DNA of 64,000 bases from Sorghum bicolor (taxonomy: Eukaryota; Streptophyta; Magnoliopsida; Poales; Poaceae): the NCBI RefSeq assembly GCF_000003195.3, contig NC_012870.2, positions 6,130,501-6,194,500 of the forward strand, given 5' to 3'. Below are positions 11,301-22,300 of the stretch, one piece after another (position 1 is the stretch's first letter; each line of letters begins with the position of its first letter). Below the pieces are notes generated by a model, which did no database searches, was not told the origin of the DNA, and saw only the letters and a list, made by a program, of their open reading frames with translations. The translations under genes were made by a program, and so were the position numbers.

Positions 11301-13720
11301 TCTAGCATTATATTCCATCTTGGGATGATAGAACTCTGCAAGACCCCAATCAATAAGACGAAGCTGGCGTTTTTCATGGTCAATCATGACATTGTGGGGT
11401 TTGACATCTCGGTGCATTATACCTCGTGAATGACAATAATCTAGTGCCTACACAAATACCTGGAAAAGTTAAGACCATCAAGTTGAATGCAGCCTGACAG
11501 AAATACAATGGTTTGAATGTTTAAGTTGCAAAACTGTAAAATAGTTAGCTATCCTCAAGAAAACTGAACCTATCAGCCCAGATCAGGTCGCAGGACAAAC
11601 TGCACATGAAAAAATACATCATAGCACCACATGCTGCGTCTGTTTTGGTCTTTTTGATGCTTGTCCAGATACATAAAGGAGTCATTTTGCTTCTTTTGTT
11701 CAAATTCTGTCCATCAGTGAATTTGATTTGATCATGCATATCTAATTTTTGTTTACAGGAATAATATTATATGATTAATGTGTACTCAGAATATAATAAG
11801 AATTTATGAGCTGTGATATTTCAGAAAATAAGGTATTGCAGGTCATCTGTATTATTTTCTGCAGTTAAATTACTGTTTCATGAGTGACTCGATACTCAGA
11901 AAGAATGCAGACCTTGAGCGTCTAAAGCTCCAAAGTCCAAACAGATGCAGAGCTACCATATTCTAATATTCACAAATCAACATAGAATGATTAGTCAGCA
12001 CCAGCATATCGGCTAAAGTATTTTTGAAAACAAAGGCAGGGAACTATCTCATAGGACTAGTTAACTTTTTCTTTTTCTGTGTGCGCAATAAGATCATAGG
12101 AGCTAACAAACTACACTGAGTAAGTAGCATAGCATTGAGAGGTTTACCTCTGTTATGTTATGTCTTATATTCATAAATTATATTGGAAAAAATATATAAA
12201 TCAGAGCATACTTATAAGCCTAAGCCCTAATGCAACTTGTAAAACTTCTAACCTCAGTAACATGCAAGAGAAACAATGGGAATTCAATTTTACATTGATT
12301 ACAAAGGTTCTCAGAATCAAACAGGTATATCATGAAAAAGAAGTAAAAAAATGAAATAGCTGAACCACGAACAAGACGACAGAAGCAACAGATATGATCA
12401 CTTTTGAGGTTCAGTTTCTTGCCTTTAATAATTCAAAAATATAATATCTGATATCATAATCAGATAACACAGGGTAGAGCACTTTGAAGTCAGTGTTGTT
12501 GACATGTTCAAAGATCAAACTAGGCGTCTTTGATTCATCATCTCTGACAACATCAAGTAGCTTTACAATGTTAGGCCCTCCATATAAGTTCTGAAGTATC
12601 TTTATTTCCCTCTTTATCTGTATCATCATAAAAGACATGCACATGAATCCTTATGATGTCACACAAATCTAGGCAAATAGAGGGGGAGAAAAGATAAACA
12701 TAAAATTATCTCTATAGCTGAAAAGCATATCAAGTAAGCCTAAAAGTATCAGATGAACAAGAGCAAATGTGATAGAATAAAATAGTAACAATTTTGTGTG
12801 GACAAACTCTATGATTTTTCTTATATATATACAAAAAATTTACAGGTGTCCACTTTATTGTAAATTTGTTGATTGCGCGCAAAATGACATGGTTATATGA
12901 GAGTCATGTGCAGCTACAATGTCTCCAAACCACACTGCCTCATGCTCTTTGGCGTCATTAGTGGATAAGTAGTAGAAGCAACTAGCCAACTAGATAATCT
13001 TCAAGCCTAACACAAAAACAGCTGAGACTGGTAGACATTAGTATACTCCAATCTCGCACTACAAGGCAGTCCCTGTGTTTCAGTTTTATGAGTCCATCCA
13101 TAGTACATCACCGTCACTGGTAGCCAGAAATGTGACAACCACAACAACAGAGCATTGTAAATGCGAAGTCTCACCTTCTTCTTCTTCACAGGCTTGAGGA
13201 TCTTAATGACGCATCTCTCGTCGCTCCCAGCCCGGTAGCCTTCGAACACCTCGCTGTACTTCCCCTTTCCCACTTTCCTCAGCACCTCGTACCCATCCTG
13301 CTCCCTGCACGGACAGGCGCATGAGAACAAAAACCCTACACCCTTCGAATCTGGAGATCACGGTGCAAAGCCAGCTCCAGCTCCGTGTGCCTACCCCCAC
13401 TGGATGTCAAGCGACTCGTAGTCCCAGTACTCCTTGGGCCGCTGGGCGTTGGCGTCGGCGTAGACGCGCGCCACGGAGGCGACGGCCCCGGGGTGCCGCG
13501 TGGCCCGGCCGAAGCGCGGCGTCATGGGGAGCGGCGCCTCAGCCGCAGCTGCCGCGGCGGCGGCGTAGGCCGTGGGGGCGAGGCGGCGGCGCCGGTGGTG
13601 GTGCGCGTGGCGCGGGGCCGCGGTGGAGAGGAAGAAGCGTAGGAGCAGGCCGTGGGGCGCGGCGGTGGCGGCGGAGGCCGGGAGCGGAAGGACGCGGCTG
13701 CGCAGGGCACACCAGGCCAT
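8329..13720 (-). CDS. CKA: Casein kinase II alpha subunit, plastid-targeted type (10 exons)
   Basis: Catalytic subunit of CK2, an acidophilic Ser/Thr kinase. Exons by descending position: 13720-13395, 13304-13175, 12617-12423, 11447-11290, 10547-10457, 10381-10316, 8863-8781, 8696-8633, 8555-8487, 8382-8329. They join in phase to 411 residues. The first ~95 residues are Ala/Arg/Ser/His-rich, look like a chloroplast transit peptide, and replace the short N-terminus of cytosolic forms. Then come [12 protein letters not shown], the glycine loop [10 protein letters not shown] (120-129), ATP-site Lys143 in VIKILK, a KKKK basic patch, catalytic HRDVKPHN (229-236), and DWG (250-252), diagnostic of CK2 in place of [23 protein letters not shown] follows. 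The last exon gives [14 protein letters not shown] before TAA. Intron 3 appears to use a GC donor (AAG|GCAAGA). The sequence departs from the usual plant CK2 alpha at several places, for example RCYKGPE where RYFKGPE is normal. The start was chosen as MAWCALRS; an upstream in-frame ATG at 13822 is possible. Confidence 0.93.
9006..9662. mobile_element. Possible non-autonomous DNA transposon in CK2 intron 6
   Basis: TTGTAAATTCCGTTCC near 9006 and GGAATGGAATTGACAAG near 9652 are imperfect inverted complements. Both neighbourhoods carry CCGGTACCGG motifs. The interior is more GC-rich than the intron around it. The ends are imperfect and no target duplication was fixed, so this is tentative. Confidence 0.3.
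10620..10978. mobile_element. Foldback/MITE-like element in CK2 intron 5 side
   Basis: Related inverted ends are seen: CTTAAAAAGTGCTAGGCGCTAG on the left, and on the right a sequence whose complement reads GTTAAAAAAGGTGACGCGTAGGCGC. The right half (10876-10973) is itself a strong hairpin with AAAGGTGATGCGTCGTAGGC pairing to GCCTACGCGTCACCTTT. It lies in the intron between exons 4 and 5 of the kinase gene (10548-11289), so the kinase pre-mRNA should carry a long stem. Confidence 0.55.
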
Positions 13721-14001
13721 GAAACCGCGGCGCGGGCGTGCTGGGGAATTAGGGGGCGTCGCAGTCGCAGGGCTCGCTGCCGCACGGTGCACGGAGGAGG
13801 CCTTTGAGCGAGCGCGCGGCACGCACGGGCTCCCTCGGCCGTTGGCCCGTGGCTCGTGGATGGGTTCGCGGAAAGCACGCGCCCGTAAAAATCTCGGGAA
13901 AATCTTCTGTTTCGCACCGTGCCGGAATGGCAGTGGTGGCCATTGGGTACGGCGTGGTAAACACTCTGCAACATGTCACATATGTACTCCCAATACACTG
14001 G

Positions 14002-14243
14002 GGCCTTGTTTAGTTCCTCAAAAATTTTGCAAAATTTTTTAATTTCCCGTCACATCAAATCTTTAGACGTATGCATGAAGTATTAAATATAGATTAAAAT
14101 AAAAACTAATTACACAGTTTGGTCGAAATTGACGAGACGAATCTTTTAAGTCTAGTTAGTCCATAATTGGATAATATTTGTCAAATACAAACGAAAATGC
14201 TACTATTCTTATTTTGCAAAATTTTTTGAAAGTAAACAAGACC
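14002..14243. mobile_element. GGCCTTGTTTAGTT-family MITE, TGG duplication
   Basis: The left end is intact; the right end is mutated to GTAAACAAGACC. TGG lies on both sides (13999-14001 and 14244-14246). It sits just upstream of the CK2 alpha gene start, so it could affect that promoter. Confidence 0.85.
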
Positions 14244-14281
14244 TGGGTGTCTGACTCCAGTGATCGCATAGGTTTTGCATA

Positions 14282-14490
14282 GGCCTTGTTTAGTTGTGAA
14301 AAGTGAAAAGTTTTCGATGTTGTATCACAGACTAACTAGGATCAAAAAATTCGTTTCGTGATTTACAGTTAAACTGTGTAATAAGTTTTTGTTTTTATTT
14401 ATATTTAATGTTTCATGTATGTGCCACAAGATTCGATGTGACGGGGAATCTTGAAAACTTTTTTGTTTTCAGGGTGAACTAAACAAGGCC
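14282..14490. mobile_element. GGCCTTGTTTAGTT-family MITE, ATA duplication
   Basis: GGCCTTGTTTAGTT at the left and AACTAAACAAGGCC at the right, flanked by ATA on both sides. It lies 38 bp from the preceding MITE, in opposite orientation by its internal sequence. Confidence 0.9.
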
Positions 14491-14895
14491 ATAGTTTGTT
14501 TGGAGATCTCCAACCGTTTTGCATAGTTTGTTTGGCAAATGAATAAGTTTGTCAAGTCCTAAATAAATATGGCAAAGATAAAAAAATATAATCTCCGATG
14601 GTTTGGCATTAATCACTTGGCAAAAAAAAATATAACGGCGGGAGGTGGGAGTAGTCGCGCGACCACGCGCAAGGGCAACGGATTTCGCGTGAGGGACGTG
14701 ATGCCAAGCGCGGAGGGGCTTGGCATATATGCGAGCTTTTCCCCTCTATTTGCCAAGTTAAAAAATTGCAAAGCCCAATTACCAAACCGTTGGATAGGTG
14801 TTTTTTAAAACCTTTTTGTAAATATATGAATGCAAAGTCTATTTGCCAAACGGTTGGGATACTCGGTCATCTCTAATGGGGAGAAAAAAAAGAAA

Positions 14896-15834
14896 AAGTC
14901 TACATAACCCCCAAACTATTAAGGGTGGACTACTTCACCCCCCGAACTATAAAAACGGATATTCTACCTCTTGAACTTTCGAAACCGGTTAAATAACCTC
15001 CTAGAGTGGTTTTGGATGGTGGTTTTGTCTTTTTCTTTTTTATTTATTTCTCCTAAATCTTTGAAAGATCATAATATATCATAGAAAAACCATAAAATGA
15101 AAATTTAAATTTTGTTGGACTCCTGATGAGTAGATCTACACAGTGAATATATAATATGGTATACTTTAGTATAAAGTTTTTGTTGTAGTTTTAAATCTAT
15201 GTTTTTTCTGTAATTAAATCGAATAATTGATATATGCAGTTCCTATGATCCAATTGTGGTGAAATTTTTACAATGAGCTCATTTCTGTAAGCTTGAACTA
15301 TGGTAAAAGTTTCATACCTAGTGGATCACATATAACTTAGCTATCAATTTATTTAGCTTTATTCTTGTTAAATCTATGCTTTATCTATAACTAAGTTATA
15401 CGTGATCCAATGAGTATAAAATTTTTACCATAGTTCAAGCATATAATAATGAGCCCACCGTAAAAATTTTACCACAATTGGACCACAAGAACTGGATATA
15501 TGAATTATTCAAATTAATTACAGAAAAACATAGATTTAAAGCTACAGCAAAAACTTTGTACTAAAGTATACCATATTATATATTCACTGTGTAGATCAAC
15601 TCATCAGGAGTCCAACAAAATTAAAATTTTCATTTTATGATTTTTTTATGATTTATTATGATTTTTTAAATATTTAGCGGAAATAAATAAAAAAGAAAAA
15701 GACAAAACCACCCTTCAAAACCACTCGAGGGAGTTATTTGACCGGTTTTAAAAGTTTAGAGGGTAGAATATCGGGTTTCATAGTTCAGGGGGTGAAGTAG
15801 TCCACCCTAGGTAGGTTGGGGGTTATGTAGACTT
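14896..15834. mobile_element. 940-bp palindromic foldback element
   Basis: The left arm starts AAGTCTACATAACCCCC and the right arm ends GGGGGTTATGTAGACTT. Matching landmarks in the two arms always sum to 30730 (14898/15832, 15121/15609, 15322/15408), so the arms are the same length with no net indels and meet near 15365. Mismatches are scattered. There is no coding capacity. It is a non-autonomous foldback element whose superfamily I cannot fix. The flanks are A/T homopolymers that hide any target duplication. Confidence 0.85.
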
Positions 15835-15839
15835 TTTTT

Positions 15840-16680
15840 TGAAGAAAAAAGAAACTCCATAGTTGGAATTTCACTCGGAGCAATATTTCAATCTTTTTAC
15901 ATACTAGTGTTATGTTCAGTCCCTCACCTATACTGTCGTGGTGATATGTCATGTCACATCTGCAAAAGTAATAAGAATATATTAAAAAAAATTGTGTGAC
16001 AAATTTATTGTTGTCACTATGAAACTGGTTAGATCAATCTCTAGTGGCGAGAAAAAAGCAACTCCATAGTCATGGATTGTAATAAATGGAACCGTCCCAT
16101 GACAACAATCAACCAAACCATTCAAGGAGAGCCAAAGAATTGATTTTTGTTCTTGTTGCATCGATTCATCGTGGTTAAAAAACAGCATGGATGAAGTTTG
16201 TATGAAAATAGATATTACGAAGGAGAAAGTGTGAGAGGCTTGTAACTTTGATTTGTATATATTTGCGGCGACAAAAGCATAAGTTGAATCATAACGTAGG
16301 TGTGTCATCTTTTTAACCAAATGAACCGACTTATTCTGGTGATGCTCTTAAAATAAATTTGGAGTATAACAAATTTTCACCCTAATTAACTCCCACAGAC
16401 TCATAGATATACCCGTATAAGTCATGTATCATCGTCATTATATTAAAAAGTATAAAAACTTTAAAAGAATGATTATTTTATATTTATATCTTTGTATTAG
16501 ACACATCGTGTTCTACATATACAATAGGTAGTAAAAATAATTATCTAGTTTATTGAAATTAGATTGACATTTTAGGACCTATATAGATATCAAGCATGTT
16601 GTTAGTAATTGTACACGCAATACTTGACTGAGTAAATTTGCTAACTTCTCTCTCCATTATTAGGGGTTATTTGAATCCGT
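15840..16680. other. AT-rich intergenic DNA
   Basis: No gene or bounded element recognised between the palindrome and the Pack-MULE-like element. Confidence 0.4.
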
Positions 16681-17977
16681 GCCATTACAAATTTCCAAGT
16701 TTGAAGAAACACCATTATAATTCGCGTATTTAGAAATCTGCCATTATAATTTCATCTCCTCCTCTTCCATGCCATTTTCTACACCTGTAACGTACAAGGG
16801 CCCACTGTCAACTCGTATTTCTACAACAATGTATACCAGCGTCAAGTCCCCCGCCACCTTGGAGCCAGCCCATGGACGCCTTGCGACCTCGTCTCACCGT
16901 GCCTCAAACCTCCGCTCTCGGCACTGCTTCGTCTACCGTGGCCGCGAACGCCGTGGGTGGATATCGTGGTTATGTGAATCTGACGCACGTACACCATGGC
17001 GGCAAGGAATTAGCTTGCCCGATGCGAACAGGTGAGCTTGTGATGAGCCGTAATCTTCTTACTCTCCTTACTATGCTAGTTAATGGATTTGTGCCGTTTT
17101 GTATGATGGAATCCAGTAGATCTTGAAGTAGGCCATGGCGGAACGCTGCATGGCCACAGCCCTGTCTCTGCCGGACGCGCCACCATGCTATGGCCTCACA
17201 CGACTAGTGCAGTACCTGCGGTGGCAAGGCAGGCGATAGTTGTGCGCGATGATTAGCTAGTGCACGCATGTGGCAATAGAACAGGGTAGGCAATTGGACA
17301 TTGTGTGCGGCCATGGCATCGCAGTTGCACCGTCGTGCGTGCCAGTTCGACCCTGCACGGCGTCCTCATCCTCGCGCCATAGTCGCCCACGGATAAACCC
17401 TCACGCGGGGTCGCAAATTCAGCACGAAGGAGCTCGTACTCATCGTCGGCGTCCTCGTCTTGCTGCTTCTCTACTGCCTCCTGCTCTGTTTCCTGAGCAG
17501 AACAAGCAGGCAGCTAAGGAGGCCGGTGCTGGCGCCGTGGACGGCAATCTAGTGTTGTGGTGCATTCGACAGGCCACTAGCGTTCACGGCCGACGACCTG
17601 CTTTCGACGGCCACACTATCTCTGCTTGTTTGGCTTCAGCGCCAACAACGCAGTGCACTACTTCCGCATGGTACGTCGAGCGGCGGCATACTACTCCGCG
17701 TGCACTGCCTCTGGCCTCTGGGAGGGCCGCAGTGAGCCGTGGCCGAGCGGCGGCGTGCGGTGAGGCGAGCCGTCTGCAGGCAGGCTTAGTCTGACCTAAG
17801 GAGGCAGAGACTTCACGTCCGTATGCTTTATTGTATGCATACATGCTGATAGTGGGCCCTTATACGCTGGCAGGTGTAGAAAATAGTATGGATAGAGAAG
17901 AGATAAAATTATAATGGCAGATCTAGTAATAGACGAATTGTAATGGTGTTTCTCTAAACTCGCAGAATTGTAATGGC
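16681..17977. mobile_element. Pack-MULE-like element with ~130-bp terminal inverted repeats
   Basis: The left repeat (16681-16812) and the right repeat (17848-17977) are inverted copies over about 130 bp. They share GCCATTACAA-type starts, an ACACCATTA/TAATGGTGT block, TCTACACCTG and AAGGGCCCACT. The ~1 kb interior is GC-rich and gene-like, unlike the AT-rich surroundings, and holds a recognisable receptor-kinase fragment. Long inverted repeats around captured gene DNA are the Pack-MULE pattern. I could not find a clean 9-bp target duplication, so the outer limits may be off by some bases. No transposase is present. Confidence 0.7.
17410..17640 (+). pseudogene. Captured fragment of an IMK-type LRR receptor-like kinase
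   Basis: One frame reads RKFSTKELVLIVGVLVLLLL followed by a Cys/Leu-rich stretch and basic SRTSRQLRR. This is the juxtamembrane and membrane-spanning segment typical of the inflorescence meristem kinase (IMK2/IMK3-like) LRR receptor kinases. About 70 bases later, in another frame, FDRPLAFTADDLLSTAT matches the start of the kinase region of the same family (usual form FDGPLAFTADDLL). The two pieces are in different frames and the join contains a stop, so this is a decayed fragment. No LRRs or kinase core are seen. It lies inside the inverted repeats of the element at 16681-17977. Family assignment is from memory of the motif. Confidence 0.75.
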
Positions 17978-19341
17978 CTAGATAAAAAAAGCAAACTATT
18001 GTTTTAATACAATAGCTAAAGTGTCTAGCTAATTGCCATAAATAAAGTGTGTCCTCATTATTAAGTAGTGTCCATTAGCGAGTTTATCCTACTTGATTAC
18101 GATAGACATCCGCGGGTGCAAGGCTCACTCATCTCAGGCTCTTGCCCCTGATGAATCCTGCAAGTGTGATTTGACATCCACATAAATACACTAGCGAGCG
18201 TGATGCTCACAAGCATTCACGTCCAACCACCATCTCTAATCGCTCATGTATCAACGATGTAGCGACCAAAAATTAGTCCTTTTATATTGAGTCTATAACT
18301 TTTATGCATTTTGCTTTTAGAAAAACAATTTTTTATTCTAGACTTTTTTAATTGTCTTTATTATGGACTTTGTAATAATTTTGAACTCAAACGTCTATTA
18401 TGACGAAGTTTAATCTCTAGTTGATGAAGTAAAGCTATTGAAAAACACAAAATGGTAGGATCGAATGAAACTTTGAAACCAAACGCTAAACCTATTAGAT
18501 CATGTGATCTTAACTTATTTTTTCTCTATTGATACGCATACCCTGATATGGTGTCGGATCCCTACTTTTTTTGAACCCGTAATATAAAAACAAAAACGAG
18601 ATAGTGGTTTTCATGTACGTCTTCTTTCATTTTCATCCCTATATGTCATTTAGTTGGGTTCAAGAGGATGGAGTCGACGCCCTTCACTATGCCAACTAGG
18701 TGAGATTGTGTCAATGGCACAGCGCTAGAAGAGACGTGTTGCACACTATGGTCATTTAACACGACATGTGCCATACGAGGCCAGATGTGGGGTGTCCGGA
18801 GTAAGTTTCACACGGTTTGAAGGGTGGCTCACAAGTCCTCAGTTGCAATTGGATCCTAAGAACCCTAAGTTCCGAGTGGCACTTTCCAAGTGAGGCTTTC
18901 AGTCTTCTAAGAGACCTTGAGATCTAGGTCGCGCAGTGTAAAGGTATTATAATTATTTGGTTTGATAAATCTCTACTAGTTCCAATATTTGGCGTTTTAT
19001 GGGGACAGATACATGTTCTCCCTAAAAGTTTAGGTTTTTTTTAACAGGATAGATTTTTTTTTAGCGCCAATATACACGATAAAACTGGTTTTCTATTTGT
19101 CAGATTTCTCCAATTTGCCGGGTGATCGGATCGTCGCGTCAAGTTGGCCCAGCCCGCGATCACGAGGCCGGAGTGGGCTTTTTGGCCCGGTCGAAATCGA
19201 ACGGTCCCCCCAGTCCCCCTACTCGGAGCTCGCGAGCAACTAGACGCTGGTTTTCAGGTTTTGCCTGCCACTCGCAACACGCCGCCGTCTTCCACCCTGT
19301 TCCAAAACGGGCGAGGAAAATCCTCCAACTCGCGCGCTGCC
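17978..19341. other. Intergenic and promoter-side DNA of the PMD pseudogene
   Basis: AT-rich DNA with no recognised gene. The last ~250 bases become GC-richer and probably include the old promoter and 5' UTR of the plant-mobile-domain gene. Confidence 0.4.
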
Positions 19342-22300
19342 ATGGACGCAGCTCAGCCCCAAGGGCAGGTCAGTTTTGCTAAACACTAGCACCTCGCTTA
19401 CCTCTAGCGGAACAAGCAACGACCATTTTTCTTAGGGGGGCTTGCTAGTGGCATTACACCGTTGTAGGCTGCTCGAACTACAAATGCGCATGTTTATGTG
19501 AACTACATTACTACAGCTTCTTCTGCGATTGGTTTCATGGTGTTACGAAAAGCAGGAGGCTGTTGCCTCTCGCGCTTATTTTTTAGTATTTTAGGCTAGT
19601 CATTGCAGTTGCTTATGCTGGAGCCTGGAGCCTGCTGCTTAAGCATGAGACACGTTCAATTGACCATGCTCTCGTAGTTACTAACATGTATTCTACAAAC
19701 GGACTCTATCCCCTGTAAATCTCCTTCTTGTATGCTTGTCAGCATCAAAATTTCCCATATTTTTCATAGAGAAATCAAAGCATTGCAGTTGCATATATGA
19801 ACTAACAAGTTGTCCTGTTTTGGTCATTATAACCACTTTGCTTGAGCATACATAAATAATCACAGCTTACTATTCTCTACTCACTGTATCTGGAGAATAG
19901 GAACGGAAACTAGATCCTGGTCCTGTTGATAAATCTGTCCTTGTGGAACAGGAGTTTCACAAATCAGAAGCTATATTTGTTGGGAAGGTAACATTTTAGA
20001 ACTTGTCCTTGATTTTTCATTTACATGTTTATTTCCAATTAATTAATGTGTTCAATTCAGTTATTAGGCCTTTCAAAAAAAATCTAGTTATCGAGCTTCT
20101 CTTGATTGTCATCCATTTGTTATGCAGATCTACAAACCTGTTAGATTTATTGAACATGGCACCGGGCTTAACCAGTGGGAAGACAGACATGAGGGAATGC
20201 TTGTGTTATTGAAGCGTTCTGGGTTTTACCACCTGTCTTTCTTGAAGAGGGTCCAGTTAGACCACGCTTTGTTAAATGCACTGGTTGAAAGGTGGCGGCG
20301 TGAAACACAGACTTTTCACTTGAGGTTTGGAGAAATTACAGTGCTCTTGAAGGATGTGGCAATTCTTACTGGACTTCGTGTACATGGTGCTCCTGTCACT
20401 GGCCTCACAAACTGTAATTGGGAGCAACTGTGCAGACAACTTCTGGGTCAAGAACCTCCACAGATCAAAGGTGGTTCTATCACTATGGCATGGCTGCATG
20501 ACACTTTCAAAACATTACCAGAAAGAGCTAATCAGGCAGATGTAGAGTATGCTGCAAGAGCCTATATACTGTACCAAATCGGATGCAGTTTATTTCCTGA
20601 TCCAAGTGGAACTAGAGTGCACTTACGATATTTGGCCCTACTCCTTGATTTTGATGCCTCAGGAGAGATGGCCCGGGGGGCTGCTGTTCTTGCCCACCTC
20701 TACAGAGAGCTTGGAAAAGCCAGCACGAAAGGCAAAGCGAATTGCTGTGCGTTTCTCACTCTTCTTCACGTAGTATGTCTTAGTTGTGTAGTGCAGAAAT
20801 TGCACTCTTCATTTATGCTAGAATTGATGTTCTGTGCAACAAACATTGCAGATATGGGCGTGGGAGCATATCCAGATAGGCTGTACTGAACGACTAGAGA
20901 ATAAGTCTCTACCCGATGACCGACCCCTTGGATGCAGGTTTTTTTCTTGGTTCTTTTTTTTTTTTTTTTTGACCACAGATTGTTTTTTTACCACTTTCTT
21001 TCACTTCAAGATATACTCCATGATATGAAAAGCATCTGATAACTAGGTGGAATGTTGCCTTCAAGAACCGTGAAAATGTCTGATCCATGGACCATGAGTT
21101 TTATAGGCATGGGCTAGATACTATATCAGATTGCCAGGTATGATGTGTTCCATTACTTCAGGAAGTGCATTTGTGCTTTTAGATGCTCAATTACAAGAGG
21201 AAAAATGATATCACTGTAATATTTCTTATGCTTTCCAGATCACATGGGACCAATACACACCAGACCTGGTAGCTGGGCTTCCTGCAATATGCACATTTGG
21301 ATCTGCAGTGTGGCTATCAAGGACTCCATTAATATGCTTCCAGATAGTGGAGATGCATGTGCCTGATCGCGTCTTGCTACAATTTGGGATGTTGCAGCAC
21401 CTACCAGACCCAGTTGAGGTTGTTGAACGTGTTACAATGCAGGGTAAAGCTGATCAACATTGGCCTACTTACCATGATAAGGCTTTGTTTAGTTCCTCAC
21501 CCAAAAAGTGTTCACCCATCCCATTGAAAGTTTGGACACATGCATGGAGTATTAAATATAGATATAAAAATAAACTAATTACACAGTTTGGTTGAAAATC
21601 ACAAGACGAATCTTTTAAACCTAGTTATTCCATGATTAGCCTTAAGTGCTACAGTAACCTGCATGTGCTAATGATGGATTAATTAGGCTTAATAAATTTG
21701 TCTCGCAGTTTGCAGATGAGTTATGTAATTAGTTTTTTTATTAGTATCCAAACACCTCTTCCAACATCTTAAGAAACATCCGATGTGACACCCAAATTTT
21801 TTTTACTCCAACTAAACAAGGCCTAAGTACATTAAGGAATGGGAGAACAGGCTCATCTCTGTTGTTAAGCACCAGGAAACAGAGACTTCAGATCCTACTC
21901 ATGCAAGGAATTGTTACCTAGAATGGTATTGGCGAATTACACGTCGTTGGATCTCCACTCCAGTTGAATGTCCAATCATATCCGATCAGTTATCTGGGCA
22001 TACTGATAAAGTTCTGGTAATACTGTTAAAATGGTTTTTTGGATCTGTCTGTGTTGAGTCGAATGAATGCATGTCATGTCTCATTGATGAATGTTTTGGA
22101 CCACAAGCAGGTTGATTTGGTGAATACAGTGCAGGGACGAATTAGAACCTTACTATTACAAAGTGAAATTGATGCAAAAAGGATGAAGCAATCACTTATT
22201 GACATTGATTTGTACATCACTGTTAAAATGGCGGAGGCTAAGCAGGTTGTTCTCACATCATGTCCTTATGAATCTAGTTACTTAAACCGCAAGAGAGAGG

